From: Acanthochlamys bracteata
Lineage: Eukaryota; Streptophyta; Magnoliopsida; Pandanales; Velloziaceae
DNA: 64,000 bases
Direction of reading: 5' to 3'
Assembly (NCBI GenBank): GCA_019914995.1
Contig: CM034143.1
Location: 3,102,501-3,166,500 of the forward strand
The notes under the pieces were generated by a model. It ran no database searches and was not told the origin of the DNA. It was given only the letters and a program-made list of their open reading frames with translations. Shown in pieces: positions 23,281 to 35,229 of this stretch. Both the position numbers and the translations under genes were made by a program. How positions within the stretch are numbered: the stretch's first letter is position 1; the number at the start of each line of letters is the position of its first letter.

Positions 23281-24240
23281 AGGTAAGAAAAAAGATTTGA
23301 TGGACGTTATTCCATCCGCGAAGGTCTCTGTCCGTTCTCATATCGACTAAATATGCGCAAATATCCGAAGCAAGGCTACCCAACACTCGAGAGCTGTAGA
23401 GAGGCTAAAAGAGTTATTCTTCGGACATATTATCTACGGTCTTCCCCAACGGATTCCACAACAATTTCAGGTTCTCCATAACATCTTACTATGGGAGCAA
23501 GTTGCATGAAGCACAAAAAGACTTCATTACAAAATATGACGTAGGACTTGCAACTTCACTTCTACTGATTTCTACAAGATGATTGGGTTAAAAATGTCAG
23601 AACACGAAAGTGATGCTCTCTTGAATGATCACAACAGGAAGGGAATGATCCTAGAGAGATTCGTAAGTGGTTTCACTAAGTTGTGCAGGAATGAACTCGT
23701 GAAAAGATATTAAGATTCTGCTATGGATAACTTTCTCAACGTTAACAAGTTCGTCAAATTTAGCTTGATATATTTCGTGGAGATTGGCATCTGGAAGCGA
23801 CAATGAGGGGAGTGGTCGTCCTGCGGATTAGAAGTAATGCAATTGGCGGATGATTGGAGAGCCTTTAATAGCTTTCCCTGGGGCAGTCGCAGTTATAAGC
23901 TAACTACCGATTCTCTAACCAGAGACCTTAGGATTTGGAGAACGGGTGACACAAAGAGGAGCAAAGATCCCTCAAAAACTTGATGTCATACGTATTCTCT
24001 CAAGAGTCTTCCGTACGCGTTTTGTGCAAGTATATTTTAATGCAAACGATTATTTGTTGCTATTTGGATCGGTTGTCGTGAAATAAGTGAAATGTGCTTC
24101 ATGAATGATGCAGTTTGGGCTTACGAAATCTTTCCTAAGCTGTATGAGGCCTGTGCATACGGCAATGAGGAGTTCCGAGATGATACTCACCCGGTGCTGG
24201 TGAAGTATAAGTTGGTGAAGGCCTCCTCTAGAGTAAGCGG
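23280..24240 (+). pseudogene. DUF1985 (plant transposon-associated) domain region, broken
   Basis: Short + strand protein segments fit the DUF1985 region that comes before Ulp1 proteases in plant transposon genes: FYKMIGLKMSEHESDALLND with HNRKGMILERFVSGFTKLCR (23570-23700), FVKFSLIYFVEIGIW (23750-23800), DDWRAFNSFPWGSRSYKL (23849-23905), and CFMNDAVWAYEIFPKLYEAC (24095-24155), the usual W-A-(Y/F)-E-x-(F/I)-P motif. The pieces lie in different frames with stops between them, so the gene is dead. DUF1985 has no known enzymatic role. The assignment is from memory of the family. Confidence 0.62.
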
Positions 24241-24342
24241 TAACATGGTTTGAGAGATCTGTTCACCAAACTTGATAAGGTGATTATCAAGCATTTACGC
24301 TTTCATACTATTATTATGCTATTATTACTCATTGACGAATAG

Positions 24343-24828
24343 TTGTTAGTATCATGGTATTGGCAGGAAACAATTTTTGAGATCGCACTAGATGATGCTG
24401 AGGCATCCGAGCATGAGGTTATACTAGCCCGTGTCCGCAGGCTTCCTTGCAGCAGTTGTGTGCTGCAAGCTCCTACACAAGAAGTCGAAAGGTTGTTATG
24501 CGCGGTGTCTGACCTGAAGGCCGAGATCGCTGAGTTGAAAGAGACGAATGCAGAATTGAAAGCCACGGTGATGCAACAATCGACCGTCGTCGAACTGCTG
24601 CACAGAGGCGTGAAAGACCTACGTAAGGCCACAAAAGACCTACAGAGGGACACGGAAGAGCGCCACGAGGCTATGAGACTTAAAATTGAGGAGCATTCGG
24701 ATTTGAAGGCCATGTTTGAAAAGCTGCTTCGGGCATGCAATGCTGATAGTGGTAGGGAAAGCATAGTGAGTCCAATCGGGGTGGCAGACCACATGAAGCG
24801 GGCTCAAAAAACAATCTTTGTTGCCTTG
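24343..24828 (+). pseudogene. coiled-coil segment of the Ulp1-type transposon gene, copy A
   Basis: This is an open stretch of about 160 codons. It holds a long heptad-rich coil (VERLLCAVSDLKAEIAELKE, then NAELKATVMQQ, VVELLHRGVKDLRK, LKAMFEKLL) and ends with KRAQKTIFVAL. The KTIFVAL string reappears in the same reading at 29118-29139, followed by DEEDEADWPPQRKW, so the host gene was cut here. The last codons after 24828 come from the inserted pararetrovirus. Copies B and C have a similar coil before their protease, supporting one gene of order DUF1985 - coil - linker - Ulp1. A separate host gene is less likely. Confidence 0.68.
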
Positions 24829-25859
24829 TGCAAATAGCTATTTACAGCTATAACAGAAAGAAAGAAAGCAAATAGATTGCAATAAAGGCTCAAGAGAAGT
24901 AATGAAAGCTTTCAAAATATATTACGATTGAGGGTCACCCTAAAAAGAGGAAAATGACATCTATTTATAGAGTTACAAAGGAACGCTGTGGCATTCTTGA
25001 TAAGATTCCACTAAGTAGTGGCCAATATGTACAAAGTGGTCGAGCACAATAATACAATGGAATCTTTTATCTTTACTATTACATGGTTACATCATTGCTA
25101 TGAGACAGGATATCCCATCAAGCTCATGTGACACCCATGTGAATATGTTCCTGCTGTGACTAGTAATGGAATCCTTCAGCAGTGCTTGATAATCCCACCA
25201 CGCTTTGCTTGCATTGTTATGATAGTCTCAGATGTAGATAAAATTCTCAGCGTCGTACATTTCTATATCGATTTGTGTTATCTAGCTTTCTTGATGCTAC
25301 GTACCTGTTTCTTGCTTTCGTACCTCTTTGTCCCAAGTGTAGAGACCCAATAAAGTTTCTGATATGTTTCTGAGCTACTATCGGACTAGTACGCATTTTG
25401 CAGATTTTGTCGACGAACATGATATTATTTTCTGCGTAGACGAGTGATGTTCCGGATTGGACGATATAAGCCGCTAGTTGTTTCTCATTGTTTTCCTCTA
25501 AGTTTTCTTTGTCGAATTCCACAAGGTGATGGTGCAAGTCTTCGATGACCCTACCAAGTTCCCATATCTATAAGTTGGGTAGATGATTGTGTATTAGTTA
25601 TCGTATTGTTGTTCTTTCAGATGGCCCATATTCTGAATTTGAAGATGGTCCGATCTTCGCTGGAATGTGTAATAGCTGCTTGTAGGCATATATTGAGGAT
25701 ATACCTATAGTAGTGGTCCAGATTATCTGTCTCTATGTATATTCTCATGTACGAGTCCCTTTTGTATATGGACTCGGTATAAGGAAAATAAAGAATCTTC
25801 TGGTCTTCAACCAGAGCCTTGAGTCTTTCTATTTCCTTTTCTTCTTCGAAACTTAACTT

Positions 25860-26480
25860 GATTGATATTTTGTCTGTATTCTAGGTTGGTCATTGGTGGT
25901 GAGCTTATATTTTGTTTGCTCATTGGTGAGTTTCTGCTGAAAATGTTGTACTCTAACAAATAACTTCGGAATTAGCTTTCTACCATAGGTTGATAATCCT
26001 AGAAAACCTTGAAGGTCTTTCAAAGTTTTAAAGGTTTCTATCTTAAACAAGCTCGATATTCTTAGGGCTAAGTATGACCCCATTGTCTAGTAGTAATTGT
26101 ACTACTGTGAGTAGATGTGTTTTATAAATGTATTTTCCGGAAGAATTTGAAAACACAAGAATATTATCTATATAGACAACTACATAGGGTAGATGTCCAA
26201 ATATAGAATTCATCCACTTCTGGAATATTTGGGTTGTATTTTTCAATCTAAATGGCATAACTAGCCATTTGAAATGCCCTTGGGACAGCTAAAAATGTCG
26301 GTAATACTATGGAAGTGTTGTCTTCTAGTTTTATTTGCCAGAAGCTAGACTTAGCATCGACTTTGCTATAGTATTTGGCTCCTTCTATTTGCCTAATCAT
26401 CTGTTCAACTGATGGGATAAAGAATCCATCAAACTTTGTACAGCTGTTAACCTTTCTATAATTTATCATCATTCTAGCTT
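25860..26480 (-). mobile_element. pararetroviral reverse transcriptase / RNase H start (fossil)
   Basis: On the - strand: MINYRKVNSCTKFDGFFIPS, then IRQIEGAKYYSKVDAKSSFWQIKLED, the VVYIDNILVFSNS active-site region (normally YIDD), NGVILSPKNIELV, and the connection strings TFKTLKDLQGFLGLS and GRKLIPKL. This wording is closest to caulimovirid polymerases known to me. The region is a decayed fossil. Confidence 0.8.
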
Positions 26481-26979
26481 TTCCTCATTTCATTTCTCCA
26501 TGATCTTACTAGACATGCCGGAGAGGAAAGAGGGCTATAACTTTTTCGTATTAGCTTCAAATCTAATAGGTCATGAATTTGTTTTGCGAATTCATCCCTT
26601 TCAGATGGTGAAACCATAAAACTATTGAGGCATATTTTAGTGTCTTTTTACTGCTCCATCAGTTAGAATTTGCATATGTTATTGCCTTTTCTAGCCATTT
26701 TAATAGATTGTCAGAATATAAAGGCTCCAGCATATTGTGTATGAGTTCTTCAATGTTGTTTGAAGTACCTATGTTTATAAGTATAGATTTTTCCTTTGGA
26801 TACTGTGGTATCCTTTTTGAATTTGATTTTTTTATCACCATGCTGTGTCAACAAATTATACTGAGACGATATTCAAGCAAGAAAAGGTACTCGCAGTACC
26901 TGTGTTCCATCAATCTCAAAATAATCTATATCAAATAGGTGAAGATTTCACTAGATTATCCATCCCAAAAAGATAGTCT

Positions 26980-28080
26980 GTTTCTATTGGGGTTACTACC
27001 AAGACAAAATCAAACTCATATGTTTGGTCTTTTCCGTAGATGTCTATAGTGACAATCGTAAGGCTTTTTAACTTACTGCATTACGTGGATTTTATTCCCC
27101 TTAAAGTTGGTAAGCACACCCATCTTATTCAAGAGTTTTCAATATTGTATTCGTATAAAGCTCTCTTGTATTGCACTAGCCTATGCCCCAGAGTCTAGTA
27201 GAGCATGTAATGTCAGTTCTTTCGTCTCAAAGATACATACTGTAATTGGTATATAAACCAAAAGTTGTGACATTCTTTTCAGGTCAATGTGTTTCGCCAA
27301 ATTTATGGACTGTGAGTAGATAGCCTCCTCTTGTTCCAAATAACATGGATCCATGGATTCCTTAGTCTTTTTGTAGAAATCTTTGGCAACAGCGTGTTTC
27401 TCATAATATAAGCAGACATCTGCACGGTCGATTTCTCCAAAGATTTTCCTTTTCCTATAGGGAAAGGTAGCAATCGTAGTAAATACGATCGATTTTCTAC
27501 GTCAATTTTATTCCTCTTTTCAGAAGAATAGTTGACTATGTTGTCATCCGAGTATACTTTCGCCATGGTTCTCCTTAGCTCAGTAATCGAGTTCTATAGT
27601 TTTGCTATGGATTCTACAATGTAGTTGTAGATTCCGGATTTAGTCCGCATGGTTCCCCTGTTATGGGAACATGAACTGCTTGTTTATAATAATCTTTGTT
27701 TAGATGAAAGGGACACCTGTATGTGTCGATAATGATTGCTATGACAACGCCTCCAGTTTAATGGGTGTATCTATAAGTAATAGCTTGGAGGAGATGTTCA
27801 GCTATTGCCATAATATTGCAAAAAATTGATAAAATTCAAAACAAACAGTTCCTAGGCATTCTTCGTCCGATCTCTCATTATGTTTGACCCAAGTAATTCC
27901 AGCTAAATAGAGCACCACTAACATTGGCTTTCATCTCAGAGCTAAGCCTCAATCTCAGTTCCTCTCCGGGAACATTTTGAAACTCTAGCGTATACCACTG
28001 CTTCAGAAGTACTAAGCGCAGGTATGGTTCATTTTCTACCCAGTGGCGTAGTAGCTCAAGATTGAACAAGTTGCGTTTGA
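26980..28080 (-). mobile_element. pararetroviral coat-like and protease regions (fossil)
   Basis: Near 27200 on the - strand, KELTLHALLDSGA is an aspartic protease active-site string (D-S-G). Near 27430, DRADVCLYYEKHA, and near 28060-27890 a segment with ENEPYLRLVLLKQWYTLEF, probably belong to the coat/nucleic-acid-binding part, but I cannot name them firmly. All lie in one direction ahead of the polymerase, as in caulimovirid polyproteins. Confidence 0.5.
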
Positions 28081-28569
28081 ACTATAAATTACTCAACTTA
28101 CCATTTTTCACAAAACTATAAGTAAATAGCGGAATATCTTTCTCAATTTAAGCTACCATGAGTTTAGGTAAACCAAAAATTATAAAAGGAAGGGATGCTT
28201 ACCATCACTCCCAAGCTTTGGAGCTCGTCGCACCAAGGCTCTTATACCATAAGGTTATTTACAGTTAAAATTGAAAGAAAGAAAGGAAAATTTAGAATGC
28301 AATAATGGCTCAGGTGAAGTAATGAAAGCTTCCAATATATTAGGATTAAGGGTGATCCTTAAATGAGGAGAATGCCCTCTATTAGTATTGGCCGACATGT
28401 ACATAGTGGCTGACACAATAATACAATGGAATCTTATCTCCTTACTATTACATGGTTATATCATTGCTATGAGACAAGATGTCCTATAAAGCGCATGTGA
28501 CACCCATGTGAATATGTTCCTTTTGGGAGTAGTAAAAAGAATCCTTCAGTAGTGCTTGATGGTGTGTAT

Positions 28570-29117
28570 TAGAGAACTGTTGAGAGATTCCTTGTTATCA
28601 CAAACAGTAGTTACAGATACAAGGTTACAACATATCACAAACTGCAGTAACATACATAAGAACATTGTTGCTGCATGACTACTGACATGCCTTAACGAGA
28701 CGTTCTGTCTTGTAGCCATTATTATAATAGTATAGTAATAAGACTTCCTAACATTATTTTACTTGGCCACTATGTATCGGGGGCCGTGTAGCTTAGTGGA
28801 TCTTACCCAGTTAGTGGTGTCTTATTGTTGTACTATCCCCACATGTATATGTCGGTCACTAGTCCAACATGAGTCTTATAGGATAATGCCATTGCGATCC
28901 CTTGTAAATACTATAAATAGGGCATTCAACCCTTGGTTGAGAATCACCCGCCCATCATACTACTTGTGAATAAACGAAAATCCATCAACATATCACCTCT
29001 CTGAGTATCGTCTCTCCTCTTAGTGTAATTTTCCTCCATCCTTTCTGCTCCATGCCTTCCCTTGTTCCGCTTCCTTGCTTTGTGCAATCTGCGATCCCTT
29101 GTAAGAGACAAGCCTCG
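28570..29117 (+). mobile_element. inverted second copy of the pararetroviral intergenic/promoter region
   Basis: On the + strand this matches the reverse complement of 38960-39260 closely: GAGACGTT, TAATAGTATAGTAATAAGA, GGCCACTATGTATCGGGGGC, TATGTCGGTCACTAG. It contains a TATA-like CTATAAATAG (28911-28920) and GTGAATAAAC, the features of a caulimovirid promoter and poly(A) region. It faces away from the main - strand block, with ~120 bp of unmatched sequence at the junction (about 28566-28690). Confidence 0.72.
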
Positions 29118-30020
29118 AAAAACAATCTTTGTTGCCTTGGATGAGGAGGACGAGGCGGATTGGCCTCCTCAAAGAAAATGGTCTACGCCCATTTCCGAGA
29201 TAGAAACACCGCTTCAACTTAAGAGGGCATGCATGACGGATTAGACAATAGGGAATGTTTATAATCCTGACTGATTTCCCTCCTAAGCGGATAAGGCCAA
29301 GCTCGTCACATTGGTGAGGGTAAGGAAGAAGAGAAAATCGACCTTGGTTATTGTAGTGCGCACTGGTGGTTCTTCACCCTTTTGTCTACACCTGCTTGTT
29401 TGTTAAAAGATGAGGTAATGCTTGATGACTAACTTCGAACTTTATGATTGCTGACTAACTTCAATATCGAGAACTGTTTGCGCCTGTTTTGTTTTGTAGT
29501 ATATGAAAATTTGTGTCCACAGGCTGCCACATACTCTTGCCGCTTCCGGAGCTGACGACTGAACATGTATGGTCATCAACCTATTATATTGTGTAAGTTT
29601 TATAACGTCACATGGTCAGCTTTTTGAACGTTAAAATACTAATGCATTTTTTGTTACAGCAAAATTTAGTCGCTGAGTGGCGATGTTATAAATCCCAGCC
29701 ACCCTCGCAAGAATAGGATGTCGTTTTAAGGTCAAGAATCAAGATCTTAAGATGGTTCCCTGTGGATTGTGGCAAGGAAACGATCCAACCATTAAGGGGT
29801 GGACGGAACTCGACTGAGTTCTCTTTTCGATATTTATTCATCAGGTTCATTGGGTCGCAATTGAGCTTCTCTTGAAGACCCATGTGATTAGATTGTACAA
29901 CTCCTTGGAGAGTTTCAACCTGGAAGGAGGGCTCGACTTTGTTTTCCTGCTCTGAAAAAGATGTCGGTTGGACGAGCTGAGCCCCAACTTCCGAGCAGCT
30001 GCAGAAGACAACAGGGAGCA
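29118..30020 (+). pseudogene. Ulp1 (peptidase C48) domain of copy A, broken
   Basis: The host gene resumes after the viral block with KTIFVALDEEDEADWPPQRK. Near 29850-29945 it shows VHWVAIELLLKTHVIRLYNS, then LESFNLEGGLDFVF, the His-containing strand and following core of Ulp1/SENP cysteine proteases, which cleave SUMO-like tags. The segment with the Asp/Cys part is not recognisable, stops occur, and the gene is split by the viral insertion, so it is inactive. Downstream (30040-30230) the sequence resembles 57360-57490 beside copy C, showing the two are copies of one element. Confidence 0.68.
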
Positions 30021-30239
30021 GCCGAAGTAATGGGCACACATTAGCAAGACAATGGTGCTAGATGGTGCTTGCAGAATGCTGCTGACTTCTTCACTCGACT
30101 TGTAGGCTGATGCTGTAGAGGTCGCATACAATTCTGACATTTCCACTGTGGTATTCTTTAGATTTTCCAAGTTATATTGGCTCCCACTAATAAGATCACA
30201 TATCTCCTGCCATATTCTCTTCATTGAATATTATTGATT

Positions 30240-33000
30240 TTACAGGTGCTTTTTGTATATTGATATGTTGAGACGAAACGACTAGTCAAGACATTAATGG
30301 CGGAGTTGAAAACGGAGACGGACGCATAGGCTCATATTCATGAGCTGTCTACTCACTATGCTGTTGGTAATTATCAACCTTGGTTAGCTTCTTATCAACG
30401 CTGGAATGTTGCGGTTCGTTCTCAGGAACTGAAAGGTTAACTATTAGACAAAAGATGCAGCAAAACATTTATGGGGAAGTTGACAAAAAAGACAAAACAC
30501 TATGGTTCATCCAAACATTAATGGATCCCTGTCTAAAGAGTTCGATAGTTATGTTGTTATTATTAGTTAATTTAGTGTTGGCGATTTTAAGAAGTCCTCG
30601 TGTTAATGGGTGCAATAATAATTAGAGTATAGAATGACACAAAGAACATCACAGCGCACAAGTTCAAGATGTATAGAAACAACTTAAACTCGACAGAGCG
30701 CCCTTACTAAAAGGAGTAATTTGAGTATGAATCTCGGGGCTTTGCCTTGGATTTGGAGTTCACGCGACTAAGTTCAGTGTCGGGAACCTCGGAATGGAAA
30801 GCGCAAAAGGTAGCCGAAAGGAGTAATGTTGACTTGTTGAGTATGAATGGCTCCCATGCCAAAGCAACATCCTCAGCCTACTGTTTTGTCCCCTATTTAT
30901 CTGCAACTTATTAGATTATAGGAGTTTAGGATATTTAGAGAAGGTTTTAACGACGTGTTATTGCCATTTGGCTTGAAGATACTTGGCTGTTACTTACAAG
31001 TCAGAGAACAACGGTGGTATCGAATTCATTGGCTAATTCCTTAGATGTTGACATTTCACAAAACTCGTTGCTGAGTGATACGCATCTAGAGGCACCTACC
31101 AACCATTAGGTGGTTGCATGCCTTGCAGACACTAAGTGTTTACTCGGAAGTGTTAGTTATTGCGGTCTTCTCCTCGCTGATAATGACGAGATAGAACTGG
31201 TCAGTGAAGATGTTGGATGTTGAAATTTTCGCAAAACTATAAAACAATTGTTGCTTAATTGGTCTTGTAAATCATTTAGGTTATTTCTTAAATGTTTTTG
31301 TAAAATTGTCGTGTTGCTATTAATTTCAATCAAAACTGTGTCTTCATCATAATATTTCTAAAATCCTCAGCCAAAGTATATTGAGTATGTTTTTGACCGA
31401 CCGACTCTTTAGTGCTAGGTTATGTCGACTTGCGATCAATTTACGAACACCCAACGCATGAGTGTTTTTCAAAAAATTTGTCAAATTGCTAACGAAAAGG
31501 CAATGAAGTCTTCAACTTCAATTCTTGACCTGCTGCTATGCAAGGTGTTGAATCTAAATTATCAAATAAATGAAGGTTGAAAGTGGATACTATGGTTGGA
31601 TGCAGGAAAGTGAAACATTGTAAACGAGCCAAAACACACAGCCAGATCTTCAAGCGTTAGTGGCGTATAGTCTAATATATAATAATGACCATATTTATGA
31701 GTTACCAAGTCACGTAGTAGTTGATAATTATGTACCCTTGTTAAATCATTTGTGACTTTTTGGGCTTTGAGATGCGATCTTGCTGCTCTAACTCTCTGCA
31801 TCTCTGTCTGACAATCTTTGGTCGCACTGGTCGCACTCAAAAAATAGACAATTGAATCCCCGTGTCGTCAATCACGGTGCTATTTCACTTTGCTACAAAG
31901 ATCATATCGTCTAGCTTTTGTTTCCCCCAGGAAAAATAAAATATTCTCTCTTGCCGTCCACTACTCTTCACCAAGTAATATTGATACGTTGGCGGTCTTC
32001 CCGACCACGTGAAATCGACAGAATTTAGTTTATGTATGACTTGTTGTCCGATTGTTTTTCACAAAATTGGTCGAAATGTTACCAGAAGGCATGTGCACAT
32101 CGTCCGGAACCATAGTTATGAGATGACTAGTCCTTACTTGTTGACTGTTGGTGATTATGTACCCTAGGTAAGCGGTCGAATCTACATTGGAACGCTGCGG
32201 GTAGGTTCTCGTGAAACTAAATGTTTAAAATTAGACGAAATGCCCAACTAAGCGTTAATGGCGCGAAGTCGAAAAGGAGTCGACCGCATAGTCTCTAACC
32301 AAACGTTAGTGTGGCGCACAGTATAGGAGACGAAGGTGCAGGCTCACAAATGTTTATCTATGTATCGGTGGGGTTTCAAAATTTCAATCATGTTCGACCA
32401 AAGTCGGCCAAGCTTTGCAAAGGGAAGGATTGATGTTGCGAGTCTCAAGACCTCGATACAACGCGTATGCATGTAATAAGATACTCGTACTTGTACGTCG
32501 TCGACCAATGGCAGAAACTGTCAAAACGTTCTTTCTCACAACAATCGTTAGTCTGAAAATGCTATTAATAAATACAGTCAGCGTAGATATAGATGTTGTT
32601 AGTACCTACTTTGAGCAGAACTTGTCATGTGAACAAGTAGAAAATTGGGTTTTGCCAAAACGAAATTGTAAACTAATATTTGTACATAATAGAACACATG
32701 TAGGTACATGAACATCTCTAAATATACAAGTCAACAGAAACATTGTCACGCAAAATTTTTCCAGACCTCCATAAGTTCACTGGAGGTCAAAGACACGCTC
32801 GTGATATCCTCAAGATTAATAAGTTCGAGCATATGTAGCCAAAAGTTTGATTGCTTTCATGATCCTCAAATGCGGGATTTTGTCCTACGTTATTAATTTC
32901 ATGTCTTTACCAACGGTTAGACATTCAAGATACATCAGGGCTATCATATCGGAATAACACCTATAGCAAAACAAATATTAATAAAATGTCATCCACATGT
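30240..33000. other. non-coding region between Ulp1 copies A and B
   Basis: No gene is supported. The motif AATGGCGNAGTYGAAAANGGA occurs near 30295 and 32245, and a diverged form lies near 41745. It is probably a subterminal repeat of the Ulp1-type elements. The short frames on both strands (for example 31562-31840 and 32415-32711) match no family I know. The boundary between copies A and B was not found. Confidence 0.45.
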
Positions 33001-34200
33001 GTGAATAGCAATTCCATAGGCATAACTCCTACAGTGCTATAGGTGACTGAAAAGCAACTATGTACCTGTTCTCTTGCTGTTAAACGTCAACATGAACTAT
33101 TTTCCAGCTAGCTGTGGATTTAAGGCTCGAAAACTCCAATAAGGGATCGAGTCCTCTTAGCAGGAAGTCGAGCGCACCTTCTAGACTGAAAGTCCTCAAC
33201 GAGTTATACACCCGTATCGTATGCTCCTTCAGTAGCAGCTCGATTGCGATCCAGCTCTTATTCCTTAAGTTCACAACAAGGGTAACGCGAACTAAATCTG
33301 TCCATGGTTGCCCGGAGATGTCAATCACCGAGGAATTGTATCCGAATACTGTTTAGGAAAGGGCGGAATTCATCGGCTTAAAAAGGTCGGGGATATCTGC
33401 TTTGAATACTTGCTTCGTTTGTTGCCTTTTTCCATCTGTTTTTCCATGTCATTAAGATGTCTTTTTGTACTCATAAAATAGCTCCATCTGCAGCATAGTG
33501 TACGCAATGTTTATCCATTCGAACAAAGTTTAGCAATAACAAAATTAATTACGATGAAACATCTCAACTGCAGTGTGACTCCTTACCCGAAAAGATAAGT
33601 CGAGGGACTTGACACTTTGGGTCAGATGCTCCCGTTTTTTCGTGATATTTCTGCAACCATACACAGAAGCATCTAGGTACTGCGGGTGGAAATAATAACA
33701 TGGAAGGGCTGATTTATGTCAAAATAGGTTGATGATCTTAGGATGACACAAGCGTAAATCCATACGCTTCGATATTTCCTCTTTGCCTAAGCACACTTCA
33801 GGGGTTATTAGGCTAGCAAAAAACCACCAAAATACTTTTGAACATCCAATTTTAATAGCCTGAGTCTCCTTGTTCATCTAGTCCTTCACCCACTGCCGTA
33901 ACCGGACGACATCGCCTTCCGATGGCATGTATCAGGGTTATACAGGCCAGATAAAATGGATGTTTATGCTCTAGGCACTGTTTCTTCTTCCTTTGCCTTT
34001 TTAAAAAATTGTGCATGTGCTATATCCAATTCGGCATATATATTTCTAGATCGTCAACGCTCTTCTCGTGCAACATCCAGAGCCTTCATCTGGTCCGCAA
34101 GGGTCTTCATCTTCGACATCATATCGTCGACAAATATGCTCTTCAAATTTGCTACCTCGGCTCTTATTGCTGCCACTTCTCGACTCAATTAGTCGAATTC
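33000..34200 (-). pseudogene. Ulp1-type transposon gene, copy B (coiled coil to protease), broken
   Basis: Read on the - strand from 34200: a coiled coil (VAAIRAEVANLKSIF, MKTLADQMKALDVAREER), a conserved linker start MPSEGDVVRLRQWVK near 33930-33880, then the Ulp1 core WIAIELLLKEHTIRVYNSLR with FSLEGALDFLLRGLDPLLEF (33280-33120), ending SWKIVHVDV. The usual catalytic HW is SW here, and the Cys motif after an intron-like gap (33029-33065) is not preserved. Frame changes separate the parts. Domain order equals copies A and C. In a live gene the product would be a SUMO-type protease; this one is dead. Confidence 0.72.
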
Positions 34201-35224
34201 TAATTAGAGTGGTTACATGATTGACAATGAATGTTCCGGACGATTGGCATCTCGACAAACATGGAAATTCTCATTGGAAATTTGAAATATGATATCTGAA
34301 ACCACAAATTTGAAATTTGAAAATTTAGAATTAGGTTTTGTACCGTAATTCTTGTCTGAAATTTGAACTGACACGTAGATAGATCATTATCTTGGTTATT
34401 GGAGAATTTATAGAAGTAGAGACTTTGACGGTGGAAGATCATGGTTCTTGTGCCATTAATAATTGGAAGGTTAACGATGATGAACAGTATAAGTGGAAGA
34501 TGGAAGGCCAAACTTGTTTATGCAGATTAGTCCTCATATTCGGCACTATAATTATTGTGATGTTAAAACACAACATGTTTTTGCAAATAATCACAACATA
34601 ACACAACTCCATTGAGCGAAGATGCATTAGTCCCTTCTCTGTGCCTATGGTAACCGTTGTAGTTGAACTCGCAATAGATGACCCTAAAAGCAAGTCCACT
34701 TTCGCGCGATAATCAGCTGGTGAGTTCAATTCAAACGGTTTCTAAAGGCATAGAGAAGGAGCAACAGGATGTCTCATATATGAATATATATTGTTTGAGA
34801 GTTATCTCTGAAAAAGAGCCTCTTTGAAACAAAAAATATATTTCAAAACTTTTTATATACGCGAAGTAAAAGAATAATGACAAAATGTTACAACACTGTG
34901 CTGCTTTACATTTATGTTTTTAACTGTGCTTGTACCTATGAATGCTCTAGTGTTAACAATTCCTTGAATTTATTATTTCACTTTTTATATCGGAGAGCTG
35001 ATACACACCGGGCCGGGTGCCTGCTCCTTGGTATTCCCTTTGCTGAATGGTACTTAATCAATGAGAATCTTTCTCGGGCTACGGCTATTGTCATTACCCA
35101 TACTTTGGCCTCAAGTCACCTGTAGCACGCTTTCAGCCATCTTTCAACGCAAGAAAATAGTACGTAGCTTTGGAAGCAATGGCAGCCTACGACTGGGCAT
35201 GCTCACCAACTGCCGCGCAGGTGT
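34201..35224. other. non-coding stretch right of copy B
   Basis: No gene or clear terminus is recognised. AAATTTGAAATTT-type words cluster at 34270-34370. Open frames up to ~100 codons (34200-34511, 34439-34729) lack any domain motif and overlap on opposite strands, so they are not called. It is probably further transposon flank. Confidence 0.4.
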
Positions 35225-35229
35225 GCATG

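Larger units (their letters stand above)
21440..24828 (+). mobile_element. Ulp1-type MULE, copy A: left terminus to coiled-coil gene part
   Basis: The terminus GGCCACTATGCGCGGTATCG (from 21454) matches, inverted, the terminus near 60260-60290. It also resembles the MULE 1 and 2 ends (CACTGTGCG type), marking the left end of a third MULE. The subterminal region to about 23280 is non-coding with scattered GTCGAC words. Coding sequence of a DUF1985/coiled-coil/Ulp1 gene starts after that, continues to 24828, is interrupted by the pararetrovirus block, and resumes at 29118. The right end of this copy was not located with certainty. Confidence 0.68.
24829..29117 (-). mobile_element. endogenous pararetrovirus block (Caulimoviridae-like), fossil
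   Basis: A 4.3 kb insert lies inside the Ulp1-type gene, bounded by a 22-bp identical repeat (24807-24828 and 29118-29139). Most of it is on the - strand. A non-coding region with tRNA-Met-type primer site (28237-28249; TGGTATAAGAGCC on the - strand) is followed at falling coordinates by coat-like, protease, reverse transcriptase and RNase H parts, a last open region (25537-25247), then a second copy of the non-coding region (about 25200-24829). A further non-coding copy lies on the + strand (28690-29117). Related non-coding sequence occurs at 38950-39370. The coding part is broken in many places and far shorter than a full genome. The reverse-transcriptase style suggests a caulimovirid rather than an LTR element. 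Confidence 0.75.

Noticed and set aside
24303-24794. 163-codon frame on the - strand
   Set aside because: It is the opposite-strand shadow of the coiled-coil gene part.
24829-28570. LTR retrotransposon, because a similar non-coding region lies at both ends of the pol-like part
   Set aside because: The repeated regions carry promoter, leader and primer site as in a caulimovirid intergenic region, the second copy runs straight into coding sequence, there is no integrase, and the polymerase wording is caulimovirid-like. The LTR reading cannot be fully excluded.
28775-28850. tRNA-like start (GGGGCCGTGTAGCTTAGTGGA)
   Set aside because: It belongs to the pararetroviral intergenic region; the same sequence with changes occurs inverted near 39150, and no cloverleaf 3' half follows.
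32415-32711. 98-codon + strand frame
   Set aside because: No domain, no start context and no copy at matching places in the related elements.
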